From positions 1 through 45,777 of the IMG/VR virus record IMGVR_UViG_3300030329_003373: 45,777 nt of DNA, one strand, 5' to 3'. Each line of letters starts with the position of its first letter. Positions within the stretch are counted from its first letter, which is position 1. Source of the stretch: a virus. A model generated the notes under the pieces. That model had not been told where the DNA came from and did not search any database. It worked only from the letters and a program-made list of their open reading frames with translations. Positions 1-6,534 of this stretch are shown one piece after another. A program made the position numbers and the translations under genes.

Positions 1-58
1 CCCCCCCGGAACAACCCCCCCCGGCCTTAACCGGAAGTGCTTTTTCCGAAAAACGTTA

Positions 59-91
59 TTGCAATCCAATTGCATTTGCAATCCAATTGCA
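59..91. repeat. Tandem 16-bp direct repeat
   Basis: TTGCAATCCAATTGCA occurs at 59-74 and again at 76-91, one base apart. Each unit contains a CAATTG palindrome. Two nearly adjacent identical units in a non-coding leader look like a protein-binding site (operator or iteron); the binding protein is unknown. Confidence 0.7.
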
Positions 92-446
92 CATCATGGT
101 TCTGAGCTGCCTTAAAACCGCTTGTCAGTATTGCACATCGGTACGTGCAGTGCTGCCATAGAGAGAATGACCATCAAGTGTTGAACATTTGCGCGATATG
201 TGTGACTATTGAGGTTACGCCTTGCGCGTGCTTCTTTGACATTGTGAGAACGGATTGACTGTGTGGATTTTGCGACGGCTACACCTGGCGACAACCAGGC
301 GAGTACGCGAATAGACTTGGGTGAAAAGTGGGAGCGTTTGAAAGCGCCGTCCGCTTGTTTCTTCGAGCGTCACGCCAGAATGAACCTAAACAGTCTTCCA
401 AGTATTAAATACGAATGATTGAAAATGTTAGAAAACCTCAAACTGA

Positions 447-579
447 CCGTGAGAATCGGGTCGTTTTTACTGAAAACGGCGCGGTTCTCACGGTCCAGTT
501 ATCCGAAAGTGCGAAGCGGTAAAGGGTCGCACTTTTCGATAACTGGCGATTATGCCAGTTTGAACGCCCGATAAACGGG
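447..579 (+). promoter_or_regulatory. Tandem, partly exclusive hairpins in first-gene leader
   Basis: Four inverted repeats follow one another. 447-493 has CCGTGAGAA/TTCTCACGG arms plus an inner CGTTTT/AAAACG pairing. 495-546 has 20-base arms with two mismatched positions. 541-560 is a perfect 7-bp stem AACTGGC/GCCAGTT. 567-579 pairs CCCG/CGGG. The second and third share bases 541-546, so only one of them can form at a time. They end within 10 bases of the GAGGTAAAAAACA leader of the gene at 595. This architecture is what one expects of an attenuator or translational switch, but no ligand or protein is indicated. Confidence 0.55.
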
Positions 580-594
580 TTGAGGTAAAAAACA

Positions 595-1212
595 ATGAGT
601 AAGACTATGCAAAACATCGAAGCGGAAGCGAAAGCACTTTTCGAGAAACGGAACAGTTACAAGCCCTTTCCGTATCGAGTCGCCAGAGACGCACGCGCAC
701 GGGTACTGCCTTGCGCGTACCGTATCGAAGCGCACCCGGTAGGCGGAAAGTCTGAAGGGGAACCTTCAAACGCTGTTTTCTATTTAGTGCGCGATACGTT
801 CGACGAAGAAACTGGCGAGAAAACCGGAACACGGCCCGAAGGGTACGCTCTAACGGATGAGAACGGCCGAACAGTTTGCGCGTCTTGGGATAGTGCGGCG
901 AAGAAAGCCGACACCAAACGAACGTGGAACCGGGTCGAGGAAGCCGCACGCGCGGCAGGATGGCTTCTCAAACTCAAAGGCGGACACGGTATCCCCGAGG
1001 AAGCGAAGCGTCCCTATGAGATAGAAGCGCTCATGGCGGAGACTATCGCGCTTCTCTCGCGGTTCTCGAACGGCGACGAAGTGGACCGGAAACAGGCAGC
1101 GACCACGGCGAAAACCATCCGGCCGGACCTTGCCCCGTGGATGGATGAAAATGGCGAATATCTACCGCCACCGAAGAAAAAGGCACCCGCGAAAAAGTCC
1201 GCGAAAAAGTGA
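595..1212 (+). CDS. Hypothetical early protein with lysine-rich tail
   Basis: A 205-residue protein I do not recognise. It starts at an ATG preceded by GAGGTAAAAAACA, the same leader used by most early genes here. The body is mixed alpha/beta in composition and rich in Arg/Glu. The last 15 residues are PPPKKKAPAKKSAKK, a histone-H1-like basic tail that probably contacts nucleic acid. The gene is richer in G+C and CG dinucleotides than its neighbours, which hints at a separate origin. It is the first gene of the early region, where phages often place host-takeover or anti-defence proteins, but nothing in the sequence proves such a role. A terminator follows within 20 bases. Confidence 0.85.
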   Translation: MSKTMQNIEAEAKALFEKRNSYKPFPYRVARDARARVLPCAYRIEAHPVGGKSEGEPSNAVFYLVRDTFDEETGEKTGTRPEGYALTDENGRTVCASWDSAAKKADTKRTWNRVEEAARAAGWLLKLKGGHGIPEEAKRPYEIEALMAETIALLSRFSNGDEVDRKQAATTAKTIRPDLAPWMDENGEYLPPPKKKAPAKKSAKK

Positions 1213-1228
1213 GGAAGCGAAAGCCAGG

Positions 1229-1261
1229 AAGCCCCTATCGAGCAATCGGTAGGGGCTTTCT
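1229..1261 (+). terminator. Intrinsic terminator after first gene
   Basis: Arms AAGCCCCTA (1229-1237) and TAGGGGCTT (1250-1258) pair perfectly and are followed by a short T-rich end (TTTCT). It lies 17 bases after the stop codon of the 205-residue gene. Confidence 0.7.
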
Positions 1262-1338
1262 CATGTCTTCACGAAACGGTTTTATTTTTTAGTAGAACCG
1301 TTCTGGTATGGTCTTTGTTTTAGTTGGCTCCAGTCAGC

Positions 1339-1358
1339 ACACTATCAAACGATAGTGT
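1339..1358 (+). promoter_or_regulatory. Perfect 8-bp hairpin upstream of small gene pair
   Basis: ACACTATC-AAAC-GATAGTGT forms a perfect 8-bp stem with a four-base loop, 42 bases before the ATG at 1401. It has no T-tract, so it is not a terminator. It sits where the dyad sits in the other early intergenic modules but differs in sequence. Confidence 0.5.
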
Positions 1359-1400
1359 TCTGTCTCATGTTAACTAAGTTATCATTAGGAGGTAAAAAAC

Positions 1401-1544
1401 ATGAACAAACTTGATACCGAGTTGGCTCTAATCCTGAAAACTATTCTGGTTCTTGGGAAGAATGGTCTACTCGACAAAAAAGAGGCTACAGCCTTAGCCG
1501 CTGAGTACATAGCCAAACACAAGAAACTTGTGGCACAAGCATGA
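1401..1544 (+). CDS. Small hypothetical protein (47 aa)
   Basis: This 47-residue frame begins MNKLDTELALILKTILVLGK and ends in the basic sequence KHKKLVAQA. It is supported by a very strong Shine-Dalgarno sequence (AGGAGGT, 1388-1394) with the standard early leader before the ATG. The protein is predicted to be largely helical and amphipathic, with hydrophobic residues spaced three to four apart. No family is recognised. The stop codon overlaps the start of the next tiny gene (ATGA), suggesting translational coupling. Confidence 0.7.
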   Translation: MNKLDTELALILKTILVLGKNGLLDKKEATALAAEYIAKHKKLVAQA

Positions 1545-1606
1545 TGTTCTTAATCAATCTTTATTTAGTTTTGATTGTGGTCTTGCTGGTTGACAGTAGA
1601 GTTTGA
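1541..1606 (+). CDS. Possible 21-residue membrane peptide
   Basis: A frame of 21 codons overlaps the end of the 47-residue gene by four bases (ATGATG containing the upstream TGA). The product has a central stretch of about 15 hydrophobic residues ending in VDSRV, enough for a single membrane-spanning helix. It lacks its own Shine-Dalgarno sequence and would rely on coupling to the upstream gene. It is immediately followed by a terminator. The length is so short that chance cannot be excluded; the coupling and the uninterrupted hydrophobicity are the reasons to list it. Confidence 0.4.
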   Translation: MMFLINLYLVLIVVLLVDSRV

Positions 1607-1620
1607 TTACAAAGGAAGAA

Positions 1621-1649
1621 GGCTGACCGTGAAAGCGGTCAGCCTTTTT
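1621..1649 (+). terminator. Intrinsic terminator
   Basis: A perfect 9-bp stem GGCTGACCG (1621-1629)/CGGTCAGCC (1636-1644) is followed by TTTTT. It is the first part of the recurring terminator-dyad-RBS module. Confidence 0.85.
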
Positions 1650-1651
1650 AC

Positions 1652-1681
1652 TGTGCAATCAAGCACAAACAAAGAGGTATA
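1652..1681 (+). promoter_or_regulatory. TGTGC-N6-GCACA dyad and RBS leader, copy 1
   Basis: TGTGCAATCAAGCACA (1652-1667) is a 5-bp inverted repeat with a six-base spacer. It begins three bases after the terminator T-run and is followed by the AGAGGTATAAAAAAAC leader of the next gene. Identical or compensated copies precede the genes at 2351, 2886, 3880, 4262 and 7487. Confidence 0.75.
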
Positions 1682-1688
1682 AAAAAAC

Positions 1689-2270
1689 ATGGAAACAAGT
1701 TTAGATATGACAGGCAAAGATGGTAGCAAACATCTTCCTACTATTCTATTAGAGGCTTTGCATTCTGGTAGAGACGAAGGGAAGAAACTGCCTCACATCA
1801 TAGAAGGCCGGACAAAAGTTTTCAAAAGAAAGTTTGGCCTGCCTGGTATGAGAATGTATCAACTTGGGATTCTTGGTAGCCAAGAGTGGGGCCAAGAAGT
1901 TGCAGGCTTTCATTATGTCAACGGCTTTCTTTGTGGGATGCTGTCAATCATAGATCCTGAGTGGCCCGTAGAACAAAACCCTATCGCCGCTATTATCTGT
2001 GAAGCAGAATATGTTGGGCGAGGTATGAGAGTGGCGGAGAAATACGCCCGCAACTTTGGTCAGTGGCAAAAAGGTTTAATGAATGCAGTCCGCATTGGAA
2101 CCTTGGACCAAACAAAAGAAGGTCATGCTGATATTCTTTTGTCTGATATTCTTGGACCTTACGGGGCCTATGATATGGGCGCCTGTTACCATTCCCCAAA
2201 AAAGTTTCGGACAGAAAAGTTTGAACCTACTGGAAGTCCAAGGAAACAAACTTTACTGTTCCATCCTTGA
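1689..2270 (+). CDS. Hypothetical early protein (193 aa)
   Basis: A 193-residue protein not recognised by family. The start is fixed by the AGAGGT leader. The middle (about 90-130) contains an IICEAEYVGRGMRVAEKYA segment likely to be helical; the C-terminus is basic. It has no visible signal peptide or membrane segment and no metal-binding cysteine pairs. It is flanked by terminators on both sides, so it is probably made as a single-gene message or needs antitermination. Codon use is AT-richer than the first gene. Confidence 0.8.
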   Translation: METSLDMTGKDGSKHLPTILLEALHSGRDEGKKLPHIIEGRTKVFKRKFGLPGMRMYQLGILGSQEWGQEVAGFHYVNGFLCGMLSIIDPEWPVEQNPIAAIICEAEYVGRGMRVAEKYARNFGQWQKGLMNAVRIGTLDQTKEGHADILLSDILGPYGAYDMGACYHSPKKFRTEKFEPTGSPRKQTLLFHP

Positions 2271-2283
2271 TGACATTGTATAA

Positions 2284-2311
2284 AGCCCGAGCGTTTATGC
2301 GTTCGGGTTTT
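2284..2311 (+). terminator. Intrinsic terminator
   Basis: Arms CCCGAGCG and CGTTCGGG (one G-U pair) with a short loop, followed by TTTT. It lies 14 bases after the preceding stop codon. Confidence 0.8.
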
Positions 2312-2315
2312 GTAT

Positions 2316-2331
2316 TGTGCAATCAAGCACA
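2316..2331 (+). promoter_or_regulatory. TGTGC-N6-GCACA dyad, copy 2
   Basis: Same 16 bases as copy 1 (TGTGCAATCAAGCACA), placed four bases after the terminator T-run and followed by AGAGAGGTAATAAAAC before the ATG at 2351. Confidence 0.75.
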
Positions 2332-2350
2332 GACAGAGAGGTAATAAAAC

Positions 2351-2809
2351 ATGAGAGCTATCTCAAGCACATTTAAGGTATTCCATACTGACCACGGTAT
2401 CACCGATGACCAGATGGAGTTTATCCAAAGTCAGATTCCTATTACGCCAGCCTATACGCTTGCTAATGGGGCACTGAACTGGACTATTGTTATTCCAGAA
2501 GTGTTTGGTCCTGTTCTTTGCGGTCTTCATGGCCCGAGAATGGGTGACGAACCTGTCTCCGAAGATGAAGTTGAAAGACTCGCCCGAGGTGACAGAGACT
2601 GGACAGATCGTTTAGTTGACCGGCCTTACCGGGAAGTAAACTTTGTTCAGGTCATTGGTATCTACAATAAAGATGAAGATGTCTATCTTCTATTCACTGT
2701 GTATGGTGGGCCACTGGCTCCACAGAATCCAGATGACCCGAGCAATAAAGAGAAGGAGAAAGCTGTAGCTTTCTGGAATGAGCACGCTCTATCAAGGGCA
2801 GCTATTTGA
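2351..2809 (+). CDS. Hypothetical early protein (152 aa)
   Basis: A 152-residue acidic protein preceded by the standard GAGGTAATAAAAC leader. A charged segment (VSEDEVERLARGDRDW, about residues 76-91) precedes a hydrophobic beta-type stretch (VYLLFTVYGGPLAP) and a helical C-terminus. No catalytic signature is recognised. It is again isolated between terminator modules. Confidence 0.8.
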   Translation: MRAISSTFKVFHTDHGITDDQMEFIQSQIPITPAYTLANGALNWTIVIPEVFGPVLCGLHGPRMGDEPVSEDEVERLARGDRDWTDRLVDRPYREVNFVQVIGIYNKDEDVYLLFTVYGGPLAPQNPDDPSNKEKEKAVAFWNEHALSRAAI

Positions 2810-2821
2810 TTCTACTGTAAA

Positions 2822-2848
2822 ACTCATCGGCTTTTGTCGGTGGGTTTT
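2822..2848 (+). terminator. Intrinsic terminator with wobble pairs
   Basis: ACTCATCGG pairs with TCGGTGGGT using several G-U pairs, followed by TTTTAT. Weaker than the neighbouring ones but at the same place in the module. Confidence 0.6.
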
Positions 2849-2850
2849 AT

Positions 2851-2866
2851 TGTGCAATCAAGCACA
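2851..2866 (+). promoter_or_regulatory. TGTGC-N6-GCACA dyad, copy 3
   Basis: TGTGCAATCAAGCACA again, directly after the terminator, followed by ACGAGGTAATAAAACA and the ATG at 2886. Confidence 0.75.
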
Positions 2867-2885
2867 GAAACGAGGTAATAAAACA

Positions 2886-3347
2886 ATGGTTACTACAGAG
2901 TTAAGGACCGCATGTTGTAACTCTTACTACACAGATTGGGATGGTATCCTGGTATGTCGTAAGTGTGAGGCGCGGAACCCTGAGATTATAGAAGTCGATT
3001 CAGATTCTATGTGTAACGAGTCTGGTATGGAGAACGTTGATCTAATCAAACAATTGGTGCCCGATAAGGGCGGTGAAATAATGTTTCACCACGGCGAAAG
3101 TCATAACATATGGCGATATTGTTTACACTTAGGCCCTTGGACATACGAAGGTCAAAACTTTGACCTTGGAATATTGCACAATCCAGGCCGGTCTGAACAC
3201 CTTTCTCTTGCGGTAGTTTATGGTCCAGAAAACCATCAATATATTTCTGGACCTACATACATAGAGTGTAGGGACGACAATATTCACAAGGCAATCAGAA
3301 ACGAAGTAATCAAACGCTATGAAGCATACATAAAGGAAGGTGAGTAA
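2886..3347 (+). CDS. Hypothetical early protein with N-terminal zinc ribbon
   Basis: A 153-residue protein. An in-frame codon at 2778 would give a longer product overlapping the previous gene, but the dyad and the GAGGTAATAAAACA leader point to the ATG at 2886. Near the N-terminus, ACCNSYYTDWDG and VCRKCEA give a CC-x14-CxxC arrangement typical of a zinc ribbon. The rest (about 60-150) is mixed and unrecognised. Zinc ribbons of this kind usually serve nucleic-acid or protein binding; the actual role is unknown. Its stop overlaps the start of the next gene (TAATG). Confidence 0.8.
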   Translation: MVTTELRTACCNSYYTDWDGILVCRKCEARNPEIIEVDSDSMCNESGMENVDLIKQLVPDKGGEIMFHHGESHNIWRYCLHLGPWTYEGQNFDLGILHNPGRSEHLSLAVVYGPENHQYISGPTYIECRDDNIHKAIRNEVIKRYEAYIKEGE

Positions 3348-3799
3348 TGCTTATCTATGTACTGGATGATGGAGAAACTTGGACATTAACTGAACCGACT
3401 CCTGTTCCTGTCACGGCTGAGCAACTGGCTCGTATCGAAGGCGGTGAAAAGGTTTATCGAGTTGTTCCAGATTGGGATGAACAACAGAGTGACGAGTGGG
3501 ACCGGGAATCCATCGAAGCATTTTTCCGTGCTCATCCCATAACTCCCGAAGAACAAGCCTCTTTTGATCGCGCACGCATTCGACTGGCACAACAGCTTGG
3601 AGCCAGTGCAGACGATATTGCAGAAATCAAATCAGAGATTGAAGCTGATGATCCCGCCCTGTTCATGGACCCGGTTGAATATGCCGAGGTATATGACAAA
3701 GCCGAGTATGACTTTATTCAAGCTGGCATCGCTGCCCGAGAAAGATTGAAGAAGACTGCGATGGAATCTGCCCAAGAATATATCGACAGTGAGGAATAG
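3347..3799 (+). CDS. Hypothetical acidic protein (150 aa)
   Basis: A 150-residue protein very rich in Asp and Glu, beginning MLIYVLDDGETWTLTEPTPV. The start overlaps the upstream stop (TAATG), so the two are translated together. A Shine-Dalgarno sequence AAGGAAGGTGAG lies in the upstream gene. The C-terminal half is predicted to be helical. The strong negative charge would suit a DNA-mimic or partner of basic proteins, but this is only a possibility. Confidence 0.8.
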   Translation: MLIYVLDDGETWTLTEPTPVPVTAEQLARIEGGEKVYRVVPDWDEQQSDEWDRESIEAFFRAHPITPEEQASFDRARIRLAQQLGASADDIAEIKSEIEADDPALFMDPVEYAEVYDKAEYDFIQAGIAARERLKKTAMESAQEYIDSEE

Positions 3800-3815
3800 T
3801 AAAAGCTTATTGGAA

Positions 3816-3846
3816 AAAGCATCGGCCTTTGTGGTCGGTGCTTTTT
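3816..3846 (+). terminator. Intrinsic terminator
   Basis: AAAGCATCGGCC pairs with GGTCGGTGCTTT over 12 positions (two G-U), loop TTTGT, followed by TTTTT counting the arm end. Confidence 0.8.
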
Positions 3847-3848
3847 AC

Positions 3849-3864
3849 TGTGCGCTTTTGCACA
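3849..3864 (+). promoter_or_regulatory. TGTGC-N6-GCACA dyad, copy 4
   Basis: TGTGCGCTTTTGCACA: the same stem as copies 1-3 but a different six-base loop (GCTTTT instead of AATCAA), which argues that the paired arms are what is conserved. Followed by ACGAGAGGTAAAAC and the ATG at 3880. Confidence 0.75.
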
Positions 3865-3879
3865 AACGAGAGGTAAAAC

Positions 3880-4170
3880 ATGAAAGAGAGTATTGATTCT
3901 GGTCAGGCCAAAGAAGAACTGACAGAAGAAGAAGTGAAGAACGGGAACCTTGTTCTTCACACTATAAAGGTTTGGGTAGACCACCGGGGCGAGACATCTT
4001 TGGCGGTAGACAAGAGTAAGAAAACAATCCTTGACCTCGTTCATCGAGGTGAAGTTGTTGGACACAGACTGGATGGCGCTTCTGTTTGGGACAGAGATTC
4101 AGTAGGTCGAAGTATTTGTACTGACCCTGACCCTCCCAAAGCTTTAGAAAAGCTTCAAGAAGAATACTAA
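3880..4170 (+). CDS. Small protein with excisionase-like HTH segment
   Basis: A 96-residue protein. Residues about 50-75 (KTILDLVHRGEVVGHRLDGA followed by SVWDRDSV) match the general pattern of HTH_17/MerR-excisionase DNA-binding domains, in which a helix-turn-helix is followed by a short beta wing carrying basic residues. The first 25 residues are acidic. This makes it a candidate DNA-binding regulator of the early region. Similarity is by pattern only; recombination directionality is unlikely because no integrase is present in the window. Confidence 0.7.
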   Translation: MKESIDSGQAKEELTEEEVKNGNLVLHTIKVWVDHRGETSLAVDKSKKTILDLVHRGEVVGHRLDGASVWDRDSVGRSICTDPDPPKALEKLQEEY

Positions 4171-4194
4171 GAAAGGTAGATGCTCATTGGTTTA

Positions 4195-4224
4195 GGTACC
4201 AGTTTATTGTAACTGGTGCCTTTT
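4195..4224 (+). terminator. Intrinsic terminator
   Basis: A 10-bp stem GGTACCAGTT/AACTGGTGCC (one G-U), loop TATTGT, followed by TTTTC. Confidence 0.85.
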
Positions 4225-4226
4225 CT

Positions 4227-4242
4227 TGTGCGCTTCTGCACA
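4227..4242 (+). promoter_or_regulatory. TGTGC-N6-GCACA dyad, copy 5
   Basis: TGTGCGCTTCTGCACA, with the arms unchanged and loop GCTTCT. Followed by GAGAGAGGTAAAAACA and the ATG at 4262. Confidence 0.75.
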
Positions 4243-4261
4243 AATGAGAGAGGTAAAAACA

Positions 4262-4867
4262 ATGAAAGGTATAGAAGAATACTGGAAAACTGTTCGGGAA
4301 AACATCAAGGATATTGGTGGCCTGAGTATAGTGAAGCCGAAGTTATCTGTTGATGACTTAGATTCTCTGCTCTGGTTCACCGATGCTTTCAATGCCGATT
4401 GGGACTTGGAAGAAACCAGCCTTGAATCAAGAGAGTTTCACAAAACTCTTGGATGCTTGCATCCTCAAGCACAAAGGGACATGGAAACTGCTCACGATTA
4501 TGTTGAGAAGTTAATCATGTATAACCTTGCCCAAGGTGGGCTGAGTTTGAAGATGAAAGACCTGACCATTAAAGAAGTTAGCTTTGATAAGCCTATCTTC
4601 TATGATGCTGAACAGTATGTAGAGTGGCATAAGAAGCTACCAACAAGAGAGCCGAGGCTTACTCGTAAGAGAGCCAATGGTTTGTGGTGGTTGCTTACTT
4701 TTGCTGATGAGATGGAAGCTACCGCAGAACATCTTGGAATCGGAGAAGTTTACCGTGTCCTTGTAGACGGTGAACCTGGCAAGTGGGATCGTGGCAAGGC
4801 AGTTATTGCTGGCCTCGCTCGATACCATGAGAGTAGGTTCCCTACTGCGCCGAGAGGTGCAGCATGA
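4262..4867 (+). CDS. Hypothetical early protein (201 aa)
   Basis: The ATG at 4262 has the standard leader; an upstream in-frame TTG at 4226 falls inside the dyad and is not credible. The product is 201 residues, largely helical, with several tryptophans and a segment LTRKRANGLWWLLTFADEME near residue 135. No family is recognised. It overlaps the following gene by four bases (ATGA), so the two form a translationally coupled pair. Confidence 0.8.
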   Translation: MKGIEEYWKTVRENIKDIGGLSIVKPKLSVDDLDSLLWFTDAFNADWDLEETSLESREFHKTLGCLHPQAQRDMETAHDYVEKLIMYNLAQGGLSLKMKDLTIKEVSFDKPIFYDAEQYVEWHKKLPTREPRLTRKRANGLWWLLTFADEMEATAEHLGIGEVYRVLVDGEPGKWDRGKAVIAGLARYHESRFPTAPRGAA

Positions 4868-5301
4868 GAAAGATTACTAAGCAAGCTGCCGAAGCATTCT
4901 CTAATCATAGAAACTTTAGTAAGGACAATACTAAAGTAACTACTGATGGCGGTTATGTTCGTCTGTTCCTATTCGGTAATAACATAGCCAGATTGAACAC
5001 TCGCACTGGCCAACGTGAAATCACAACTTGTGGTTGGAATACTATAACTACAAAACAAAGATTGAACGGCCTGCCTGGTGTGTCTATTCACAGCGAAGAC
5101 GGTAGCGTAATCCTGAACAATAGAAAATGGGACGGCGACTGGATAGTTGTGAACCATTGGGAAGAAACGTATGCCGCTATGTATACGCCTACGTGTGATG
5201 TATGCGGACACTGTGACAATGGCTGGTTCTATATACTGAATGGAAGACATGACTATGGAACTAAATGTCCCGCTTGTCATAGGAAAGATGTTTCCCCTTA
5301 G
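4864..5301 (+). CDS. Phage hypothetical protein with C-terminal zinc ribbon
   Basis: A 145-residue protein. The central sequence CGWNTITTKQRLNGLPGV resembles a widespread small phage protein of unknown function in which a WxxxTTKERLNGLPGV-like core is conserved. The C-terminus carries CDVCGHC and, 25 residues later, CPAC, which together form a treble-clef or zinc-ribbon type metal site. The start overlaps the upstream stop. The role is unknown; the zinc site suggests binding to nucleic acid or a host protein. Confidence 0.8.
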   Translation: MRKITKQAAEAFSNHRNFSKDNTKVTTDGGYVRLFLFGNNIARLNTRTGQREITTCGWNTITTKQRLNGLPGVSIHSEDGSVILNNRKWDGDWIVVNHWEETYAAMYTPTCDVCGHCDNGWFYILNGRHDYGTKCPACHRKDVSP

Positions 5302-5449
5302 TTTAAGGAAAATGTTTCACTGGGTTTCAGCCCAAAGTATCGGACATTTTCTGTCCTTGGTTGGATGGAAAGTGTCCTTTACTGTGTGCTGATGCAATCG
5401 GTATACACGCCAGGTGTTTTTGCCTGGTGTTCTATGAGGTAAAAAAACA
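5302..5449 (+). promoter_or_regulatory. Variant intergenic module before the MoxR gene
   Basis: A 148-base gap holding GGACATTTTCTGTCC (hairpin 5342-5356), a TTTACTGTGTGCTGATGCA segment resembling the entry to the dyad copies, and a GC-rich hairpin (5407-5430, arms ACGCCAGGT/GCCTGGTGT with wobble) directly before the ATGAGGTAAAAAAAC leader. The order of hairpin and dyad-like element is inverted relative to the other modules. There is no long T-run, so termination here is doubtful. Confidence 0.5.
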
Positions 5450-6532
5450 ATGAGTAACAATATAGATATTGCTTATACGCTATGTATCCAAGCCGGTATC
5501 CCCGTATGTTTATGGGGGCCTCCTGGTATCGGGAAGACTGCGCGGACACATGCAATCGGCAGAGAGTTAAACAAGAAAGTTGTTGAACTTATCTGTTCTA
5601 CTATGGACCCAACAGATACGGGCTTGCCCATCATTAAAGATGGTAGGTTCGAACGTGTTGCTCCGCAGTGGGCTTACGATTGTGATGACAATACAATCCT
5701 ATACTTGGATGAGTTTTCTTGTACTCCCCCTGCTGTTCAGGCTGCTGCCTTGAAGATTGTAGGAGAACGGAAGTGCGGAGACTTTGCCTTGCCCAAGGGA
5801 TTGTCTATTGCTTTGTCTGCTAACCCTGTCGAACAGGCTGCTGGTGGGTGGGACTTGGCTCCACCTATGGCGAACCGTATGGTTCATCTGGATTGTTCTC
5901 TATCTACCGAAGACTGGTGCGATGGTATGGTTTCCGGCTGGCCTGACATGGAAGTTACTAAGCTTCCTAAAGGTTGGAGGAAGTTGATCCCATCGAAGCG
6001 TGCTCTGGTGACGGCTTATATTAGACGTTTCCCTTCTCATCTTTTGGATCTTCCAAAGGAAGAAGAAGCCCAAGGTAAAGCATGGAGTTCTCCCCGTTCG
6101 TGGGACAACTTTTGTACTCTACTCGCTGCGGCTGAGTGCTCTGGCGTTGACGATACAGTGATTCATTATCTCGCAAAAGGTACAGTTGGTCATGCGGCTA
6201 CGTCTTTTATGACGTTCCGAGAGCAACTAGATTTACCTGACCCTGAGACTCTGATCGCTGACCCGTCTTTGTATGAACACTTTGAACGTGGTGATAAGGT
6301 TCACGCAACACTAGCTAGTGTGGCTGCTGCTGTACTCGCAAAGAATACAGCGAAGCGTTGGGAAAATGGTGTCCAAGTAATGATTAATGCTGCTGAAAAA
6401 GGTGGTACTGACATCGCAGCTATTGCCTGTCGGTCCCTACTTTTGGGCGGTATGCCTTCTGGCGCCACTATCCCTGTTCAAGTGGATCGATTCTTCCCTA
6501 TGTACGCTGCCGCTGGCATCGTGAAGGGGTAA
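5450..6532 (+). CDS. MoxR-type AAA+ ATPase
   Basis: A 360-residue AAA+ ATPase. Visible motifs: Walker A GPPGIGKT (residues 23-30), Walker B ILYLDE (83-88), sensor 1 ALSANP (N125) and an arginine in APPMANRM (R143) in the arginine-finger position. The layout and the absence of N-terminal extensions match the MoxR branch, whose members act as chaperone-like ATPases that remodel complexes together with a VWA-domain partner. Exactly such a partner is encoded two genes downstream (7487-8707). The ATG follows a GAGGTAAAAAAACA leader. In the cell it would be cytoplasmic. Its target in the phage cycle is unknown; remodelling of host or replication complexes, or a defence-related role, are both possible. 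Confidence 0.9.
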   Translation: MSNNIDIAYTLCIQAGIPVCLWGPPGIGKTARTHAIGRELNKKVVELICSTMDPTDTGLPIIKDGRFERVAPQWAYDCDDNTILYLDEFSCTPPAVQAAALKIVGERKCGDFALPKGLSIALSANPVEQAAGGWDLAPPMANRMVHLDCSLSTEDWCDGMVSGWPDMEVTKLPKGWRKLIPSKRALVTAYIRRFPSHLLDLPKEEEAQGKAWSSPRSWDNFCTLLAAAECSGVDDTVIHYLAKGTVGHAATSFMTFREQLDLPDPETLIADPSLYEHFERGDKVHATLASVAAAVLAKNTAKRWENGVQVMINAAEKGGTDIAAIACRSLLLGGMPSGATIPVQVDRFFPMYAAAGIVKG

Positions 6533-6534
6533 GT

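Larger units (their letters stand above)
1..594. other. Non-coding left leader region
   Basis: No convincing gene is present: short open frames here lack ribosome-binding sites and lie opposite structured sequence. The stretch opens with two C-runs (1-7 and 14-22) each followed by GG, carries a 16-bp direct repeat (59-74, 76-91), and ends with a dense series of inverted repeats (447-579) directly in front of the first gene. Between about 100 and 440 I see nothing recognisable apart from a small inverted repeat at 402-412. It could be part of a genome end, an early promoter region or both; I cannot identify a consensus sigma-70 promoter in it. Confidence 0.6.

Noticed and set aside
2778-2885. 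Longer start for the zinc-ribbon gene
   Set aside because: It would overlap the preceding gene and run through the terminator and dyad; the standard ribosome leader is at 2886.
3880-4170. Excisionase of a temperate phage
   Set aside because: Only an HTH pattern is visible and there is no integrase, att site or repressor in the window.
4226-4261. TTG start upstream of the 201-residue gene
   Set aside because: It lies inside the dyad and lacks a ribosome site; ATG at 4262 has the conserved leader.
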